DNA of 64,000 nucleotides, taken from the NCBI GenBank assembly GCA_964036315.1, contig OZ038478.1, positions 147,515,164 to 147,579,163 of the forward strand, in the 5' to 3' direction. The translations under genes were made by a program, and so were the position numbers. This document shows positions 33,850 through 45,059 of this stretch, one piece after another. The notes under the pieces are model-generated. The model worked only from the letters and a program-made list of their open reading frames with translations, had not been told where the DNA came from and searched no databases. The first letter of the stretch is position 1. Each line of letters begins with the position of its first letter. Source of the stretch: Acanthosepion esculentum (taxonomy: Eukaryota > Mollusca > Cephalopoda > Sepiida > Sepiidae).

Positions 33850-35117
33850 AAAACATTTGTTAAGTTTTCGAAATTATTTTTTATTAAGGTTTGCTTTCAA
33901 TATTTTAATATAGATAGCTTCGAGAACTTTTAGTTTATGTTTATTCTTTTCATGAAAATGTATGTAAGTATTTTCGACAATAATCTTTTGAATCGCGAAT
34001 GTGGATAGATATGTTGTTCTAAATGTTTAGAAATGTTGGACATATTATTCAAATGAAAACCTAACCGCCGAAACAACGTTTTTGTAGTATGTCCAACATA
34101 AATATTATTTTTACCATGGGAGATACAATCTCCCAGAAGACATTGAAATTTATAAACAATGTTGGTTTTCTGGAACATGTTTATGGGCGGGAAAGAGTCA
34201 TTATGAATGATTGTATTAAATATACTAGATTTAGTGTAGTATATAATAAATTTTATTTTTTTACTTGAATTTATAGTGGATATATTAGTATTTATTAATG
34301 TTTTTAGGATATTTTCGTCTTGTTTAAAATTAAAATGTATTTGGTTGCGATATAAAACATTGATATGTTTCAGGTTAGTTGAAGAAGTATTATATTCTAT
34401 TTATTTAGTATAAAAATCTATGACGGAACATCTTATTTCTTAATCAACAATATAATTAGGGAAATTATTATTAATAAGTGTTTATTTATATTTTTAGTTT
34501 GCAGTAGAAAATCTGAGGATGAATTATTTGTGCATTGTTTCTTGGGTTTTTTATAGTTGCTATTTTATAGTAACTGGGACATTCACACTTATAATTAAGA
34601 GTACAGGGATTTATGATGCTAGGATTGTTATATGAGGAAATAGGGAACTTATTGCTATTAGTATTTATCAGTATATATAAAAATGGAATTTTGTTGCTAT
34701 TAGTAAGTTCATTTGTAAACTTAAAGTGAATTATCCTGGAATTGGTTTTGAAGTTTATGGATTGCTTCTGTAATCTTTGACTAATATAAGGACATCATCG
34801 GCATATATTTGGTAGGTGGAGGTTATTTTTAATATTGTTAAATATGTTATTTTAGAGATTAGACATGTAGAAGGGGCTAAAAGTCGGACCCAGAACTTAA
34901 CCCATGGAGACGCCATCCCGTTGTATTTATGTATGCTATTTGTTCTTTTTATCATAGAATCGGACTTCGGTAGTGCAAGTTATCAGTAGTTTCTGTAATA
35001 TGCTAGGCATAATTTTAAGTGGAGGTAGAGATAGATTATTGCATATGTTTCTTATAATAATATCGATAGTTTCGCGAACAGGGAGATTAGTGAATAAGTT
35101 TTCGACATCAAGTCAGG
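33850..35117 (-). pseudogene. Penelope-like element: reverse transcriptase and GIY-YIG endonuclease remnant
   Basis: On the minus strand from 35117: LDVENLFTNLPVRETIDII (reverse transcriptase region before motif A), then after frameshifts SIHKYNGMASPW (motif B; usual GVSMGSPLG), 'YQIYADDVLILVKDY' (motif C, YADD). The endonuclease at about 34178-33880 reads NIVYKFQCLLGDC, NNIYVGHTTKTLFRRLGFHL (GIY-YIG core), SKHLEQHIYPHSRF and KLKVLEAIYIKILKANLNKK, where it stops. The RT-endonuclease order identifies a PLE. Several stops occur between the domains. The N-terminal part lies beyond an inserted Tc1 at 35120-36074. A hammerhead-like motif follows at 33593-33640. Confidence 0.8.
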
Positions 35118-35119
35118 TA

Positions 35120-36074
35120 ATGGTTTAATTGTTAAAAGTGACTCACCTGATTTTTTTACTTAAAATTTTTTTCGCCTATTGTTTTTGGGGGTCAAACTAA
35201 TTTTTAATCTTACTAATATAACGACCCATTCCCGACTCCCCCAGTAAAAAACGTTTTACTCAACCTAAGGTATTCTATTGATAAATATAATTTTGGATAA
35301 AATTAGATTTAGGGAAAAATATCTGTGCAAAAAAATTGACTGATTTATTTCCTGCAACTAGTAATCAATAGAAACATAACCGAACAGCTTTAAATAAAGA
35401 ATAATAGAGGAATAATTTATTTATAATAGGTAATATAGATCGAAATATTCAATAATCTATGGTTCCTCCTTTATTTTGAATAACCTTTTCAACATCTTTT
35501 TTGGCATTGACTTGATTAGGTTCTGGCAAATCTCATCTCCAAGCATTGAATTCCATTCGGATATGAAATTCACAATCAAATCCTCTTTGTTGCTCAACTG
35601 ATTTCTCGAGAGCCTGTACTTTATAATGCTCCATAAGTTTTCTATGAGGTTGAGTTCAGGAGATTGGGGCGGCCATGTCATACAACTCTCCTGCTTCTCA
35701 TCGAAGTATTCTTTCATCAATTTTGATTTGTGACAGGGAGCATTATCCTGCATAAAAATGAGCTTGTTGGTGTCGATTTGCACCCTTTCAGCAGAAGGGA
35801 GCAGACAAGACTCTAAAATTCTCTTGTACTGCTCGCTCCTGAGGGTCTTTTCAATAGGTTTTAAGAAACGAGTTCCATGAAAAGAAAAGCATCTCCAGAA
35901 CATTATACTGAACGGATGCTTGACGGTACTTACTGCTAAATTCAAAGAGCTTTCAAAGCTTCTTCTTCGGATTTTAGATCGCTTATCCTTTGAATTTACC
36001 TCAATGTTCGTTTCATCGGAGAAGAGAACATTTAGTAAAAAAATCAGGTGAGTCACTTTTATCGAACAGCACTG
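35120..36074 (-). mobile_element. Internally deleted Tc1-type transposon, nested in the PLE
   Basis: Terminal inverted repeats: 'taaaagtgactcacctga' with following T-rich bases at 35133-35164, and its complement at 36031-36061. The inner ~30 bp are almost perfect. The right end extends to cagcactg at 36074. TA dinucleotides flank it at 35118-35119 and 36075-36076. The right repeat joins directly to the catalytic part of the transposase, so the 5' untranslated region and DNA-binding domain are deleted. Confidence 0.85.
35457..36056 (-). CDS. Truncated Tc1-type transposase, catalytic domain only
   Basis: A 199-codon uninterrupted frame. The first nine residues are encoded by the terminal inverted repeat itself. 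FSDET follows (first catalytic Asp), then 'VKHPFSIMFWRCFSFHG', MQDNAPCHKSKLMKEYF (second Asp) and WPPQSPELNLIENLWSIIK (third, Glu), i.e. a DD34E-type catalytic triad that is complete. Start would be GTG at 36056; no ATG lies near. The helix-turn-helix DNA-binding half (about 130 residues) is missing, so it cannot act alone. An intact catalytic frame in a deleted element suggests the deletion is recent relative to its mutation age. Confidence 0.8.
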   Translation of the reverse strand: MTHLIFLLNVLFSDETNIEVNSKDKRSKIRRRSFESSLNLAVSTVKHPFSIMFWRCFSFHGTRFLKPIEKTLRSEQYKRILESCLLPSAERVQIDTNKLIFMQDNAPCHKSKLMKEYFDEKQESCMTWPPQSPELNLIENLWSIIKYRLSRNQLSNKEDLIVNFISEWNSMLGDEICQNLIKSMPKKMLKRLFKIKEEP

Positions 36075-36079
36075 TATAA

Positions 36080-37008
36080 TCTCACTGAGAGGGATGCAAT
36101 TTACTATGTATCAGCGTCTCTCTCTCTCTCTCCCTCTCTCTCTCTCTCTGTCCATCTCTCATTGGTAGAATAATGTATCTAACTTTGTCACGGTTGTTCG
36201 GATTATTATTTTCTGTGGAGTTTTCTTTATCCTTCCCTGTATAAAGACTTTTTCAAAGATCTTATCCTACACGGGGTACCTAACTATGGTGTTAATTATC
36301 TATTTTCTAATGGTAGTCGTGAATTTGAGTCTCAAGCTTTCGTTTCGGTTTTTGATGGATGGATTTTTTGTAACCTCTAAACGTTCTATATGTTTTCATT
36401 TACTGTTCATGCATACATATTTAAGATCCTGTTCTAGATAGTCGATTAGCTTTTGTTTTATGTCAGTGATATTTGGATACAGAAAATCCGACTGTCATTT
36501 TGTACAAGTTCCTTTCCAAGTTTTCTTATTCTGTCAGAATTTGTTTTTCCAGTTTAAGATGATTTAAGGAGATTGTGAACATATCCGGGGAACAAAGGAT
36601 TTGATGCTATCATTTTGTGTGAGTTTCGTGCGATGACGTTTTCATGAATGCAGTCAATATTATTTTTTCTATTTTTGTAAGCATTGGCTGTAAACTGGAG
36701 ATTATCGTATCATCTGATTAAATATGTATTTGTCTTCCCGTTTCCAATGTAGACGGAATGTAGGATGCGCATTAGTAGGATATGTCATCCGAAGAAATGA
36801 GACTAAGTAGAAATGTTTTTTAATGACAATGCATTTCTCCTTCGTATAATAGGTTAGGTTGGCGTCTTAAGGTCAGAATGAATGATGAAATCGTATTTTA
36901 TTTTTTGTATCAAAGTCATTAATGTTTATCTGCTAGAACACAAATGCTTGATTCTGTTCCATGTTTTCCACTTTTACTCAGATTCTGTATCCTAATAACA
37001 CGCACATC

Positions 37009-37010
<2 letters not shown>
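36080..37010. other. AT-rich DNA with a (CT)n run
   Basis: (CT)n at about 36117-36150. The minus-strand continuation of the split PLE should lie just right of 36076, but only a short stretch looks plausible. No gene is seen. Confidence 0.4.

Positions 37011-37012
<2 letters not shown>

Positions 37013-37064
<52 letters not shown>
37013..37064. repeat. (TG)n microsatellite
   Basis: About 52 bp of TG repeats. Confidence 0.95.
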
Positions 37065-37066
<2 letters not shown>

Positions 37067-37333
37067 TTAACAAACCGCTCCAAGTGGTAGAGTTGGTTGT
37101 GTTTCTGTGAGACCCGGAGAAACCTGGCCTCATTGATTCATTCTCTCAGTAGTTTTTACAAAATCTGTGACTTTCATCAGCTATGTTGATAGAACGCGTA
37201 AACAATTCCAATTTTATAATAAGGTACTTGTGGCATTAACGTTATTCTTCATCAAGAAGATGAAAACATTTAGATTTAAGTGGATTATAGTAGCAAAAGC
37301 TGGCTTCACGTTTCATATTTCCTTCTCGACCTG

Positions 37334-37338
<5 letters not shown>

Positions 37339-37404
<66 letters not shown>
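37339..37404. repeat. (TA)n microsatellite
   Basis: TA array of about 65 bp. Confidence 0.95.
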
Positions 37405-37408
<4 letters not shown>

Positions 37409-37538
37409 ACACGCACACACAGAGTACGCGATGGATAAATTGTCGTCTAAGTTACGCAAAAATAACATTGACATCTCAATTTCTCTGCTAAATTTACATA
37501 AATTACACAAAAATATCTTGAAATACTAAATAGTAAAT

Positions 37539-38125
37539 TTATTCAATAAAATCGACATTGGCGTCAACAACGGCCCCAGACGACTTCGGAAAGTCCTGCA
37601 AATCTTCTGGAAGCCCTCCTGCCATAATCCTTGCCTTCAGCTCATCTTTGGTGTTACAAGGAGTGTTGTTGGTCTCTCACTCAACTGCACCCCACACATA
37701 ATAATCAAGGTGGTTGCAGTCTGGAGAATTAGGTGGGCAGATGTAAGAGGTGATGTGATCGCAGAAATTATATGTCAGCTTTGACTGGGTGCTCCTGGTT
37801 GTGTGTCATGGTGCAGAATCCTGTTGCACGACATAGGGTCTTCGAGCAGCCACGGTGTTGGCCCAGGGTAGCACTATCTTCACAAGGATATAGACCTCTG
37901 TGTTGCGTCTGCCATCACTAAAACTTTCTGGAGATGTTTTTTTCTTATCAGAGTGCACTTTCCGTGCTTCCGTACCTTCTTTGATCACCATTAGTCCAAC
38001 CCAACTCTATCCAAATGGTCTAAACTATCCTCAGATTGACATCCCAAAACTCTGAAATGTTCGCATTGGAGCTTCAGGCGGGAATGCCAAGCACTACGCC
38101 AAGGCGTTTCGAAATTTCTGTCAAA
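37539..38125 (-). pseudogene. mariner-type transposase remnant with internal deletion
   Basis: On the minus strand, decayed helix-turn-helix residues (NANISEFWDVNLRIV) come first, then EGTEARKVHSDKKKTSPESF, then an abrupt join to RRNTEVYILVKIVLPWA, VAARRPYVVQQDSAP (second catalytic Asp) and 'CPPNSPDCNHLDYYVWGAVE' (third Asp), ending VVDANVDFIE with stop at 37539. The first catalytic Asp and about 100 residues are lost by deletion. There are in-frame stops. The RRPYV.QQDSAP...SPD.N..DYYVWG pattern fits a MaT-like mariner group. Ends of the element were not found. Confidence 0.7.
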
Positions 38126-38129
38126 TATA

Positions 38130-39470
38130 TTCTCAATTGCCAATTCATGTAACGGTGTATGTCTAAAATCCAGGTGGTTAAATTAGGTCACCACGAGTTT
38201 TACGACAACTCAGATAACAGACCTTTTCTTTTTCTCCTTTTCTACAAGATGATAACTCTATTTCCTCCACCCTCTCAATATGAAATCGCTATTCTTAATT
38301 TTTAAACGTAGAGTAGGTTTTCCATCTTCATTTGCTTACAGGTCTGAAGATGTGAAGCTGTGTTTTATCAGCTTCAGTAAAATAAAATATCACTTTTGTT
38401 TTTTTAATTGTTTGTCATAATATAATAATTTTGCAGGCATAGAACTCTCAACGGATCTCTGTCCTCTTGGAAATTCCATACGGATTAACAATAATTTTAT
38501 TATTAATACATACATATATATATTATATAAAATAGTTGTTTACTTCTGTACAGTTTGTCCGTCTTCTATAGGTATTAGCTCATCTCTGTTATAGACTTGC
38601 ACGTCCTTGCACGATTATATTAGATCATTAGTCAAATCGTGGTTTATTATGTAAATGGTGCAAAGGCCAATTCAGTTATAGTTTCTGGGTGAGATCGCAG
38701 AATCTCACTTGTTGAGTTCTTAAACAAGGAAATCGGATGTTGAAAATATGTCAAGCATTTCCTTTCTGTCTAATCGAACATAGTGTGATTCCCACCCGGG
38801 GATAATTGTCGGAACGATAATCTCTGATGACTAGCTCACATAAATATCCCGACATGCTAAGTAACAGGAAAATTTGGAGGATATATTTTAGTGGGGAAGC
38901 GAATTTTTCTTGGATTCAATTAATTGATTATAAAGACGAATACACTGGCTTCCCTCTTTATGCTCGGAATAAGTTCAGTTTCGTTTTTCCTTCAGTAAAT
39001 ACTGTAAGGACTGTCCTAAAATGTTATCCGGAATCATTTCTTGGAAACGTAATTAACATCTATTAAAAGTAAACACTTAATAAGTCAGTTTAGTGAATGT
39101 AACGCATTTTAACTAAATCATATTTACATTAATTTAATCAAAAGGGAAAATATCATTTTCGAATTAAAATATAAAAGGCTTACCTTGATTTATGGAGAGA
39201 AAATGGAAAACACACCTGCAATAAAATATATCATGATTAAAATGATAAAGAAATAAATGGTTTCCAAATACAGATGATTAAGTAATCCAAATAGTAAATA
39301 TAATTTTCTCCATAGAATTTTCTAAACGATCATTTATTATGTAAATTGATCTCCAAAGATACATAGGGAAGTCATTAAATAAAAGAAAAAAAAACGAAAA
39401 ATTGTAATCTCTGGAATAGATTTTTGCATATATAACAAGACATTACGAAATAAAAATATATTTTAAAACT
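38130..39470. other. Unassigned AT-rich DNA
   Basis: A 79-codon frame at 38827-39066 has no recognised motif. Nothing else is supported. Confidence 0.45.
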
Positions 39471-39472
39471 TT

Positions 39473-39478
<6 letters not shown>

Positions 39479-39547
<69 letters not shown>

Positions 39548-39566
39548 ATACATATATATATATATA

Positions 39567-39605
<39 letters not shown>
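39479..39605. repeat. (TA)n and (TG)n compound microsatellite
   Basis: TA to about 39537, short mixed stretch, TG from about 39567 to 39605. It is the continuation of the PLE-derived codons on the minus strand (PNYTHTHTH). Confidence 0.9.
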
Positions 39606-39625
39606 AATTTGGCAGCAACTTTTCT

Positions 39626-39782
39626 TTTAAACATGTTGTGTTGAATGTTAAAGACAACATCGTCCTGCATATTTTCTTTTGAATTTTCTCATATTTTCTA
39701 ATGAGACTTATTAGAAAATATGAGAAAATTCAAAAGAAAATATGCAGGACGATGTTGTCTTTAACATTCAACACAACATGTT

Positions 39783-39786
<4 letters not shown>
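39626..39786. repeat. Perfect palindrome, 77-bp arms, 7-nt loop, made of PLE coding sequence
   Basis: Bases 39626-39702 are the exact reverse complement of 39710-39786. The loop is gagactt. Each arm reads outward as the same PLE-like peptide: LIRKYEKIQKKICRTM, then LSLTFNTTCL. Only the left copy continues (on the minus strand) through KEKLLPNYTHTH into a (TG/CA)n array; the right copy goes straight into a (TA)n array. The identity of the two arms is complete over 77 bp. Confidence 0.95.

Positions 39787-39851
<65 letters not shown>
39787..39851. repeat. (TA)n microsatellite
   Basis: TA array directly abutting the right arm of the palindrome. Confidence 0.95.
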
Positions 39852-39854
<3 letters not shown>

Positions 39855-40264
39855 TACAGAAGCCTTAAAAATCCATCAGCTCAGGTAATAATTTATTTTG
39901 TGGATTTTAAAAGTCCATCTCTTCCGACTGGTTTTACAAAATTAAATGGAGTTCAATTTATTCAGAAGAGAGAAAAGAGAAAAAAGCAAAAGGGAGAAAG
40001 ACAGAGATTTTAACATAGGGTTTTTTAGGGTGAAAAGAAAGTGTGACAGATAGGGGTAGGGGAAAGGGAAAGAGTGTGCCTGAGGGAAAGTGATGAAAGA
40101 TTGATTTAAGCTAGTCAACTGGGTGCCCCAGAAACGATGACTAGTTAAAAAACAGGGTGGGGGAAGGGAGTGATCATATTCAAAATAGATACATTGAAAT
40201 TGTCTAGTCATTTTAAGCAGCGAAACCATCATCCTCGCATTATAACCGTCACAATTACAAATTG

Positions 40265-40324
<60 letters not shown>

Positions 40325-40659
40325 TATTTGATATCAATATAAACAAAAAACATGAATTTAAAAATAATTAAACCATCATATGGTTTTTGATATTGCAATA
40401 TATTAATAGTTCTGGAAAATTTTCTCATTAATATAAATGTATACTCAAAACTTTTGATATATGTATGAATATATATGTTCTTAAAGAAGAGACCCTTTAA
40501 ATGTAAAGTGCCAAATGAAAAACTATAGGAATAAATAGGAAGAAATTGAGAAAAGAAATAAAGAAAATAATTTAGATAAAAATAATAACAAATAATAAAG
40601 AAAGAAACCTTATAGCAAAAATAAAATAGGATAATAATAATAATAATAATAAAAATAAT

Positions 40660-40715
<56 letters not shown>

Positions 40716-40735
40716 TGATAATTATAATAATAATA
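40265..40735. repeat. Two (AAT)n microsatellites
   Basis: AAT trinucleotides at about 40265-40321 and 40631-40735. Between them and up to 41350 no gene is seen. Confidence 0.9.
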
Positions 40736-41337
40736 TGGTAATATCAAAGATAATGTGATAGTTATAGCAGTAATAATTATTGGTCGAGAAAGAAAACGAG
40801 CGTTATAGTAATGGGTGAATAACAAAAATGTTGGAAGATTATATGATAAGAAAGAGGAGTAGAAGTGACAGTACATGTATAAAGTGATAACAGTTCACAC
40901 AAGTTCAGTAAGACTCTAGATCAGTTTAAATCGACTTAGGTGACGACATCTGGAAATTAATTTGTACTTTTTGATTAATAGTATATTTTGATTATCAAAT
41001 TTAATTATCCTAATTTTCTCATGTCAGCACAGAAAGATAGATGTAATCTGTGTCTTATTAAATGAGAGAACTGCGGTTATGCCAGTGTGTAGGTATTTAA
41101 GTAAGTATTTTCTTGGTACATAAGCAAAATAAAATAAGTTTCAACACTTTTCATCACTTACAAATTTTCACTCCCCTTGCTCATACATTTACATTCACTT
41201 CCGGTTTTCTAGTATATTGGAGTAGTTTTCTTTGACTTGTGTATACTTCCATTTGCCTAAGGAGAAACCTAGGCAAAACCTGGGTAGCGAGTTTGGTTGA
41301 CATATGTACATACATTAATATAGACATACACAGACAC

Positions 41338-41352
41338 AGACACACACACACA

Positions 41353-41423
<71 letters not shown>
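41338..41423. repeat. (CA)n(TA)n microsatellite
   Basis: Short CA run then TA with one TCTA interruption. Confidence 0.9.
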
Positions 41424-41426
<3 letters not shown>

Positions 41427-41744
41427 GGTGGACTCTCCGATCGTGAACAATAAATGAAGGTCAGCATTGGATGGCGCCTTTCGTTTTACACTTACTCGTG
41501 CTAGCAGGGGCAATTGTGGAGAAAATCAGGTAAAGGAAAGACATTTCATTTCTGCTTTCTTAAGTGTGATACAAGTCCAGCTTTGCTGCGGGCGACAAAG
41601 CCACATTTACAGATGAAATTTTTAAAGCAGGATTTTGATGGCGCCTCTGCTTCAGTGCTTGACCAATCTGATCACGGTGATTTAGTCTACGTATTCAAAC
41701 ATAATGAAAACTTAACATAATGAAACATGTGTACCACACTACTT

Positions 41745-44350
41745 CTGTTTCAGTCTTGGTTTTCCTAGGTTTTCAGATATCAAAGTTGAGATGTTTCGAT
41801 TTGTTTTTTCAATTTATCTTTGTAGCGTAAGAGTGGATGTTCAACTGAACGCTTGGAGTTTGGAATTTGTCCATACAGCACCTTTTTTGAATCCCTATGC
41901 TCATCCATTCTCACAACATGACCAGCCCACCTAAGTTCTATCTTTGCTAGAATGGTTTCAAGCCTGTGATGTTGTTACAATTCTTCAGTATTGCAATATT
42001 CTTGATCCTGTCATCCCATTTTATAACACACGTGGCAGAAAAAACGTTCTTGCGGTCGAGGATCCAAGTTTCAGCACCATAGAGAAGAGAGAATGACTGA
42101 TCTGTACATGTCGATCTTTCCTCTGAGAGACACGTGTTTGGTGTTCCATAACCTCTGTTTAAGATTGCCGAATGCTGTGTTGGCTTGAGCTATTCTGGAT
42201 TGGACTTTCTCTGTCCATTTTTGTCAATCAGAAGAGACTGTTGATCCAAGATTTGTTAACGCGTCAACAGTTTTTAATACCGTAGCATCAATCAATACGG
42301 AACAATTTGCGAGAGATGGATTACATCATACTGGCTGTTCCATTAGTCCAAATGATTTCGCTATTTCAGAGATTTTATCAAGGATAGTATAAATGTCTTC
42401 TAAACTGCGTGGTAATTGAACATTATCATCTGCAAAGGGAAGATCATGTATAGCTGCAGACCAAGTTTCGATTTTGCTTTAAAACGTTGCTGAATGTATA
42501 GACATCCACTTGTTCTGAATTCAACATTGACTCCTTCAATTAAGTCAGAGAATGCTTATTAAAGCATAGCAGAAAAGAAAAGTGCAAAGAGAAGAGGAGC
42601 AAGAACGCAACCTTGCTTCGTACCGTTGAAGATGAAAAAGGCGTTCATTTGCTCACTTCCCGACCTTCCAAAAGTTTTCATTCTTTCGAGAAAGAGATAA
42701 TAATATGAATAATTTATTCTGGAACAACTAATTTTTAGAAAACGTTCCAAAGAGCAGTTTGAGATATATTATTGAAAGCTTTTGTGAACTCTACAAAAAC
42801 AGAAAGTAGATTCTTGTTTTGTTGTCGTGCCTTCTCCTGAATATATTCACGGTTCTTCTACCGGGTCGAAAACAGCACTGGGCCTCTGCTAATGCCCATT
42901 CTGAGAAAGATTCATTAACCTATTCAAGATGATAAGAGCAAGGATTTTGCCAGCAAATGAAAGAAGAGATATTCCTCCATAGTGGTTATATTAACACCTA
43001 TTTTCTTTGCGTTTTTATGCAAATACGCAATTGAAGTATTCTTATACTGCAGTGGCACTGCTCTCTTTTCCCACACAAAGTTAGAAAATTCACAACTGAT
43101 TGGTGTGACATTTGCATATTTCACCTGGAATTCCATCTTACATGGGTGATTTTCCATTCGAAAGATGTTTGATAGCTTTTTTGACCTCGAAGGTCAAAAG
43201 CAGGAAGACTTTGTACAACAGGTCTCTGAGGAAGATGGTTTTGCTTTTAGCATCAAGAGACAAACCCTGATTTAGGACCGTGGAGAAGTTTTCTGCCCAG
43301 CGTCTGATAATGTGGATATTGTCTGTCAAAAAACTGTTATCTGAAGAAAAGATTGGTGATATACCGCTGGAAATGGGATATAAATCACCCTTCAAGTTTT
43401 AGTAGAATGATTTGAAGTCCCATCTGTCAGCAGGCTTCTACAAAGCTTTAGCTTTTGCTGTCCACCAGCCCTCCTTCATCTACCTCGATTTTGCTTGTGA
43501 CTTTCCCTTGGCTAATTTCAAGGCCCGTTTCTTTGATATGCATGCTTTATCTGATGCCATTTATGCATGTTTTCAAGGAGAGATTTAAATTAAGGATCGT
43601 TTGAATCAAACCAATTGGTGTTTTCGCTAAACATACCCGAGTGATTCTTTTGCCCAGTCATACAGTATCATTTGTAAGGCAGACCATACCGATTCAGCAT
43701 GATTACCTACATCAAGAGATGACACTTTAATGTCACACTATATTTGGAAAGAGTCTTTGCTATGTCTATCTTCTTTCGTGGTTTTGATCTGTTTGTTTCT
43801 AACAGGCTTCTTCATTGACCGATTGCTGGCGATCGCGTCTGGTTTATCTTGTGGCGATCACGACCACAAAAGATTATGTAGTCAATGCGATGGTCGCGCC
43901 TTCATGTAAGATATCGCCATGCAATTTTGAAACCAGTTGGTTGTTGTAAAATTTTGTTGGTGATTACAAGATTAAATTGACGACAAAGAAGCATCAGAAA
44001 TACACCGTTAGAATTTCATTTACCGACGATATTTTTCCCAACGACTTTACCCCAGGATAGTTTGCCACATGTAACACGAGCACTGAATTCCCTCATCATA
44101 TAAATTTCACGATAGTTGTTGTAAAAAATGATTTTTCTACTTCCATTGTAGAGCATATCAACTAAGTAAAGTGACATGCTCATTCCTACCGATAAATAAG
44201 CGAGGAGACATTATCCTATCAGAAATACCGACTGGAAGTGATTCCAGATCGTTTCTGATAGGAAATCCTAAACCAGATTCTCTTCTCGCAGATTCACTTC
44301 GTCCTATCCAGAAGAAGGTGTAGCCAGCTTCCACTTCTGCGTTCATAGTT
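41745..44350 (-). pseudogene. 2.6-kb LINE remnant with endonuclease and reverse transcriptase
   Basis: Read on the minus strand. The endonuclease N-part at 44346-44158 has 'AGYTFFWIGRSESARRESGL' and SDRIMSPRL, matching the APE-type endonuclease of a common mollusc/cnidarian LINE. A long decayed middle follows. At 43395-43138 come FSSDNSFLTD and IIRRWAENFSTVLN, with AIKHLSNGKSP. At about 43080 comes WEKRAVPLQYKNTSIAYLHK. Motif B at 42600 reads NGTKQGCVLAPLLFALFFSA. The C-terminus at 42080-41770 reads LLYGAETWILDRK, ELRWAGHVVRMDEHRDSKKV, LYGQIPNSKRS, LLRYKDKLKKQ and stops. Frames change many times. It is one continuous old copy, not several pieces. Confidence 0.85.
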
Positions 44351-44434
44351 TTTCTTATTGTCCTGAATAATACTTACATTTCAAGGTGCTATGAGCATGT
44401 ATATTTCATCAAGTTATGATTTTCAAAATTATTC

Positions 44435-44436
<2 letters not shown>

Positions 44437-44501
<65 letters not shown>

Positions 44502-44789
44502 ATTTACAACTTGTCATATATAATTTTTGTATGTACACTGAAGCATAATATCTAAATATGCATAGAAAACACAAAAAGTCATTTAATAGAAATATATATA
44601 TATATATATAATTTTGAAATACATATATATATATATATATAATTTTGTGTGAGCATATATTTATATATGTGTGTGTGCATAATTTTGCATTAGTATATAT
44701 ATATATATATATATTTATGGACAATTTTTATATGTGAAATAACGACACAGTCATATATATATATATAATTCATAATATATATATATATG

Positions 44790-44857
<68 letters not shown>

Positions 44858-44860
44858 CGG
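44437..44860. repeat. (TA)n arrays interspersed with ATTTTG units
   Basis: A pure TA run to 44498, then from 44590 several TA blocks each followed by aattttg or a variant (44611, 44641, 44681, 44726), then TA to 44855. The pattern resembles 56430-56975. Confidence 0.8.
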
Positions 44861-44891
44861 AAAATTCATTTGTCTTATCCATCAAAAAACA

Positions 44892-44925
44892 CTGATGATG
44901 TTATTGGAAAATATCGAAAGTACAC
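44892..44925 (+). ncRNA. Degenerate hammerhead-like motif
   Basis: CTGATGA at 44892-44898 and GAAA at 44916-44919 are intact, with a weak AT stem between. The following GTACAC does not form the palindromic stem III seen in the other copies, and stem I is not evident. Probably a fossil. Confidence 0.25.
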
Positions 44926-45059
44926 GGAAAAATAAAAATGAATGAATATAACCGCAGTGCCTTTTTTGCTGTTTGTAACCATAAAACCAAATGCTTAAAA
45001 GTGATTACGAAAGGATTTCATTGAAAAAGGAAAAAAACATAACCTGACATCCCTAATAT

